Shown piece by piece: positions 4,181 to 5,877 of a stretch of 5,877 nt of DNA (within the stretch, counting starts at the first letter, position 1; each line of letters begins with the position of its first letter). A model generated the notes under the pieces. The model was not told where the DNA came from. It was given only the letters and a program-made list of their open reading frames with translations, and ran no database searches. This DNA is from F23-B02 sp963640555 (lineage in GTDB: Bacteria; Bacillota; Clostridia; Oscillospirales; Oscillospiraceae): contig CAVHZB010000102.1 in NCBI GenBank assembly GCA_963640555.1, positions 1-5,877 of the forward strand, written 5' to 3'. The position numbers and the translations under genes are program-made.

Positions 4181-5071
4181 ATGAAAAAGACAAAGAGAAA
4201 AACCCGAAAAAGCAGTGGGATAAGACCCGTTTACGCAGTCATAGCGATCGCGGCGCTTGCTTTAGCGATGTTTGCCTTCATTCAGCACCGCCAGCAGCAC
4301 GAGGCTGAGGTGTCCGATCCGTATTACGGTATGGTGCAGGTGTATAACGGCGAAAGCTATGTGTGGATAACCCCTCAGGAGGGCGTTCCGACAAACGGCA
4401 TTGCCAAGGAGGACTTTGTCACCGACCCGAACGGCGACCTCACCTATGTCGGAAACGAGTACACGGCAAGCCGCGGAGTGGATGTTTCGTCGTATCAGGG
4501 CGATATTGACTGGCAGCAGGTCTACGACAGCGGCGTGCGCTTTGCCATTATCCGTGCCGGCGGTACATATTACGGCAGCGGAGAGCTGTATGAGGATGAT
4601 AACCTTATTAAGAATGTAGACGGAGCAAAGAGCGCCGGTCTTCGCGTCGGCGTTTATTTCTTCTCTCAGGCGATAAGCGAGGAGGAGGCCCGCAGTGAGG
4701 CACAATTTGTAGTGCAGATGCTTCAGGGACGCGAGCTTGATCTGCCGGTGTTTTTCGACTGGGAGCGCATCGGAAACGATGAAGCGCGCACCGACGAGGT
4801 CGAAAACGAAACGCTGACAGACTGCGCCGTTGCGTTCTGCGAGGAGGTAAAGGCCGCAGGCTACGAGGCGGGCGTTTATGTGTATAACGCCACGGGGTAC
4901 TACGGCTACGACCTTGCGAGGCTTCAGGACTATGTCATCTGGGGCGTGGGCATCGGCAGCTATCCATATTTCTACTATGCCCATGAGGTGTGGCAGTATA
5001 GCTTCACCGGCAAGGTGCCGGGCATAAATGCCGACTGCGACCTCGATATGTTGTTTGAGAAAAAAGCTTGA
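4181..5071 (+). CDS. Membrane-anchored GH25-family muramidase-like protein
   Basis: This predicted lysozyme cleaves the N-acetylmuramic acid-N-acetylglucosamine bond of peptidoglycan and is exported to the cell surface. Of its 296 aa, residues 2-15 are strongly basic and 16-34 form one hydrophobic segment without an obvious lipobox or cleavage site, suggesting a signal anchor. A linker of about 60 residues follows. The GH25 barrel spans about 97-294: RGVDVSSYQGDIDW (98-111, D101), FAIIRAGGTYYGSG (121-134), VGVYFFSQA (156-164), DLPVFFDWE (187-195, D193 and E195) and the terminal VWQYSFTGKVPGINADCDLD. D101, D193 and E195 correspond to the acidic catalytic set of the family, so the enzyme looks active. 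The ATG at 4181 lacks a Shine-Dalgarno sequence but is the only start that keeps the basic flank of the membrane segment. It follows the sigma-like gene by 36 nt but has its own promoter. A vegetative wall-remodelling or spore-related role cannot be distinguished. Confidence 0.93.
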   Translation: MKKTKRKTRKSSGIRPVYAVIAIAALALAMFAFIQHRQQHEAEVSDPYYGMVQVYNGESYVWITPQEGVPTNGIAKEDFVTDPNGDLTYVGNEYTASRGVDVSSYQGDIDWQQVYDSGVRFAIIRAGGTYYGSGELYEDDNLIKNVDGAKSAGLRVGVYFFSQAISEEEARSEAQFVVQMLQGRELDLPVFFDWERIGNDEARTDEVENETLTDCAVAFCEEVKAAGYEAGVYVYNATGYYGYDLARLQDYVIWGVGIGSYPYFYYAHEVWQYSFTGKVPGINADCDLDMLFEKKA

Positions 5072-5119
5072 GCTCAGCGCGGTGCGGGTACCGCCGAATA
5101 ATAGGATACAGACAAAAAT

Positions 5120-5159
5120 AAGCTCCTCATCACCGGAAACATCCGACGACGGGGAGCTT
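5120..5159. terminator. Bidirectional intrinsic terminator between GH25 and GNAT genes
   Basis: AAGCTCCTC (5120-5128) pairs with GGGGAGCTT (5151-5159), 9 bp with one T-G wobble. A small inner CGGA-aaca-TCCG stem caps the loop. On the minus strand it is followed by ATTTTTG, a good U-tract for ending the GNAT transcript. On the plus strand GCTTTTGC follows, a weaker one for GH25. Its position between convergent stops fits a shared terminator. Confidence 0.8.
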
Positions 5160-5185
5160 GCTTTTGCATCTTAAAACCGGAATTT

Positions 5186-5671
5186 TCAGAATGAAAGCCT
5201 CATTTGATGCCACGAAACATTTCCGTGTGTAGATTTATCTGATATACCCTCATCCTTGAAGCCAAATCCTGCATAATAGTGGACCAGCTTGTCTTTGCAT
5301 GTCAGTACAAGACCCTTTCGCCCTTGCTTCCTGGCATCCTCGATGGCGCAGCTTATCAATTCTCCGGCATAGCCGTGTCTGCGATATGAAGGGATGGTGT
5401 TGACTCCGAATATCATCTGCCATGCCCCGTTTTCGTTATGCATATCGGCCTTTTCATACATCTCGTCCGTTAGATCCGCTTCATCGGTAACAAATCCGTC
5501 AACAAAAGCGATCAATTTTTCTTCATCGAACATCAGCCAGAAATGATTTCCGTAATGCTCAACTCTTCCGATAAAATCTTTTTCCGTTGCCGCCTCGGCA
5601 GGCGGAAAACACTCCGCTTCAACCGCTGCAATTGAACGGATGTCTTCTTTGGCTGCGTATCTTATAGTCAT
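5186..5671 (-). CDS. GNAT-family N-acetyltransferase
   Basis: This predicted cytoplasmic enzyme transfers acetyl from acetyl-CoA to an amine; the substrate is not predictable. The 161-aa product is a single GNAT domain of normal length. The N-terminal strand-helix is TIRYAAKEDIRSIAAVEAECFP (2-23). GVNTIPSYRRHGYAGELI (89-106) carries the RRHGYA pyrophosphate-binding loop, and LTCKDKLVHYYAGFGFKDEG (123-142) is the usual C-terminal motif with a tyrosine (132/133) in the general-acid position. The overall layout resembles arylalkylamine acetyltransferase-like bacterial GNATs, but this is a loose match. ATG 5671 is chosen because AAGGAG lies at 5681-5686, 9 nt away; an upstream in-frame ATG (5725) would add 18 residues without homology. 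Base composition looks less GC-rich than GH25 by eye, possibly reflecting transfer. No convincing promoter is visible; weak boxes only. A bidirectional terminator follows. Confidence 0.9.
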   Translation of the reverse strand: MTIRYAAKEDIRSIAAVEAECFPPAEAATEKDFIGRVEHYGNHFWLMFDEEKLIAFVDGFVTDEADLTDEMYEKADMHNENGAWQMIFGVNTIPSYRRHGYAGELISCAIEDARKQGRKGLVLTCKDKLVHYYAGFGFKDEGISDKSTHGNVSWHQMRLSF

Positions 5672-5752
5672 CAAACAATTCTCCTTAAGCCAATAATTAT
5701 GTTTTTTTGTTTCAAACGACCGCATTTTCGCTATGCTCCTCGGTTGCTTTCG

Positions 5753-5877
5753 TCAAATCATTCTAAATTGCCTTAATATTTCCACATGGTTTAGGCTGAT
5801 AGCGCTGTTGTTTGAAACGGCCGATTTTAATGATTTAACTGTTTGCGAGAACATATCAACCTTGCTTTCAGCCGTTT
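5753..5877 (-). CDS. Possible C-terminal fragment of an unrecognised protein (runs off right edge)
   Basis: One minus-strand frame is open from the window edge to a TGA at 5753-5755, giving about 41 codons that end in ISLNHVEILRQFRMI. The composition (alternating polar and hydrophobic, helix-like) is protein-like, and the gap to the GNAT start (81 nt) is normal. The piece is too short to distinguish a real gene end from a chance frame, and no family is recognised. Confidence 0.3.
   Translation of the reverse strand, partial: TAESKVDMFSQTVKSLKSAVSNNSAISLNHVEILRQFRMI

Noticed and set aside
4173..4184. Three-codon mini-ORF ATG-GCG-GCA-TGA overlapping the GH25 start
   Set aside because: It could act as a uORF only if transcription began upstream of the predicted start; too short to be distinguished from chance.
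4262..4984. 240-codon minus-strand frame antisense to GH25
   Set aside because: GH25 motifs with all catalytic acids are on the plus strand; the antisense frame is a shadow.
5079..5094. Small GCGGT/ACCGC hairpin just after the GH25 stop
   Set aside because: Only 5 bp and no T-run follows; the stronger bidirectional terminator at 5120-5159 explains transcription end.

Overview
The window looks like chromosomal DNA of a Gram-positive Bacillota of the Clostridia, most likely a gut-type Oscillospiraceae/Ruminococcaceae relative. This is inferred from AGGAGG-type ribosome binding sites, AT-rich intergenic DNA with SigA-like promoters between fairly GC-rich genes, tRNA genes that encode their 3' CCA, a clostridial-type NADP glutamate dehydrogenase, and a two-gene unit made of a small helical protein and a sigma-region-4 protein. 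No phage, transposon, CRISPR or plasmid hallmark is visible. The window reads as ordinary housekeeping and accessory chromosome with several compact regulatory arrangements.

Layout from left to right. (1) The N-terminal 172 codons of gdhA lie on the minus strand and run off the left edge. (2) A 352-nt divergent intergenic region holds a promoter for gdhA and a strong promoter for a 67-aa double-CxxC zinc-ribbon-like protein on the plus strand. (3) That small gene converges, with 6 nt between stops, on an AzgA-type (NCS2/COG2252) purine permease on the minus strand; a perfect 11-bp hairpin is built into the last codons of the small gene. (4) Upstream of the permease, also on the minus strand, lies a DUF1810 gene with its own near-consensus promoter and a leader of about 145 nt with two hairpins. 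A 10-bp inverted repeat between the two genes overlaps the permease promoter and also looks like a terminator for DUF1810. (5) A minus-strand tRNA-Thr(UGU)/tRNA-Tyr(GUA) pair has a strong promoter whose spacer is almost entirely a palindrome, and a hairpin begins at the first base after the tRNA-Tyr CCA. (6) Divergent from the tRNAs, on the plus strand, are an 80-aa helical protein and an overlapping sigma-region-4 helix-turn-helix protein, followed by a membrane-anchored GH25 muramidase-like protein that has its own promoter. (7) A bidirectional terminator separates GH25 from a convergent GNAT acetyltransferase on the minus strand. (8) The last 125 nt may hold the C-terminus of another minus-strand gene.

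Functionally the genes are mostly independent: nitrogen assimilation (gdhA), purine-base uptake, translation (tRNAs), cell-wall hydrolysis (GH25) and small-molecule acetylation (GNAT). The best candidates for something undescribed are the pair of small helical protein and sigma-region-4 protein, the apparently leaderless GH25 transcript, and the palindrome inside the tRNA promoter shared with the divergent operon.
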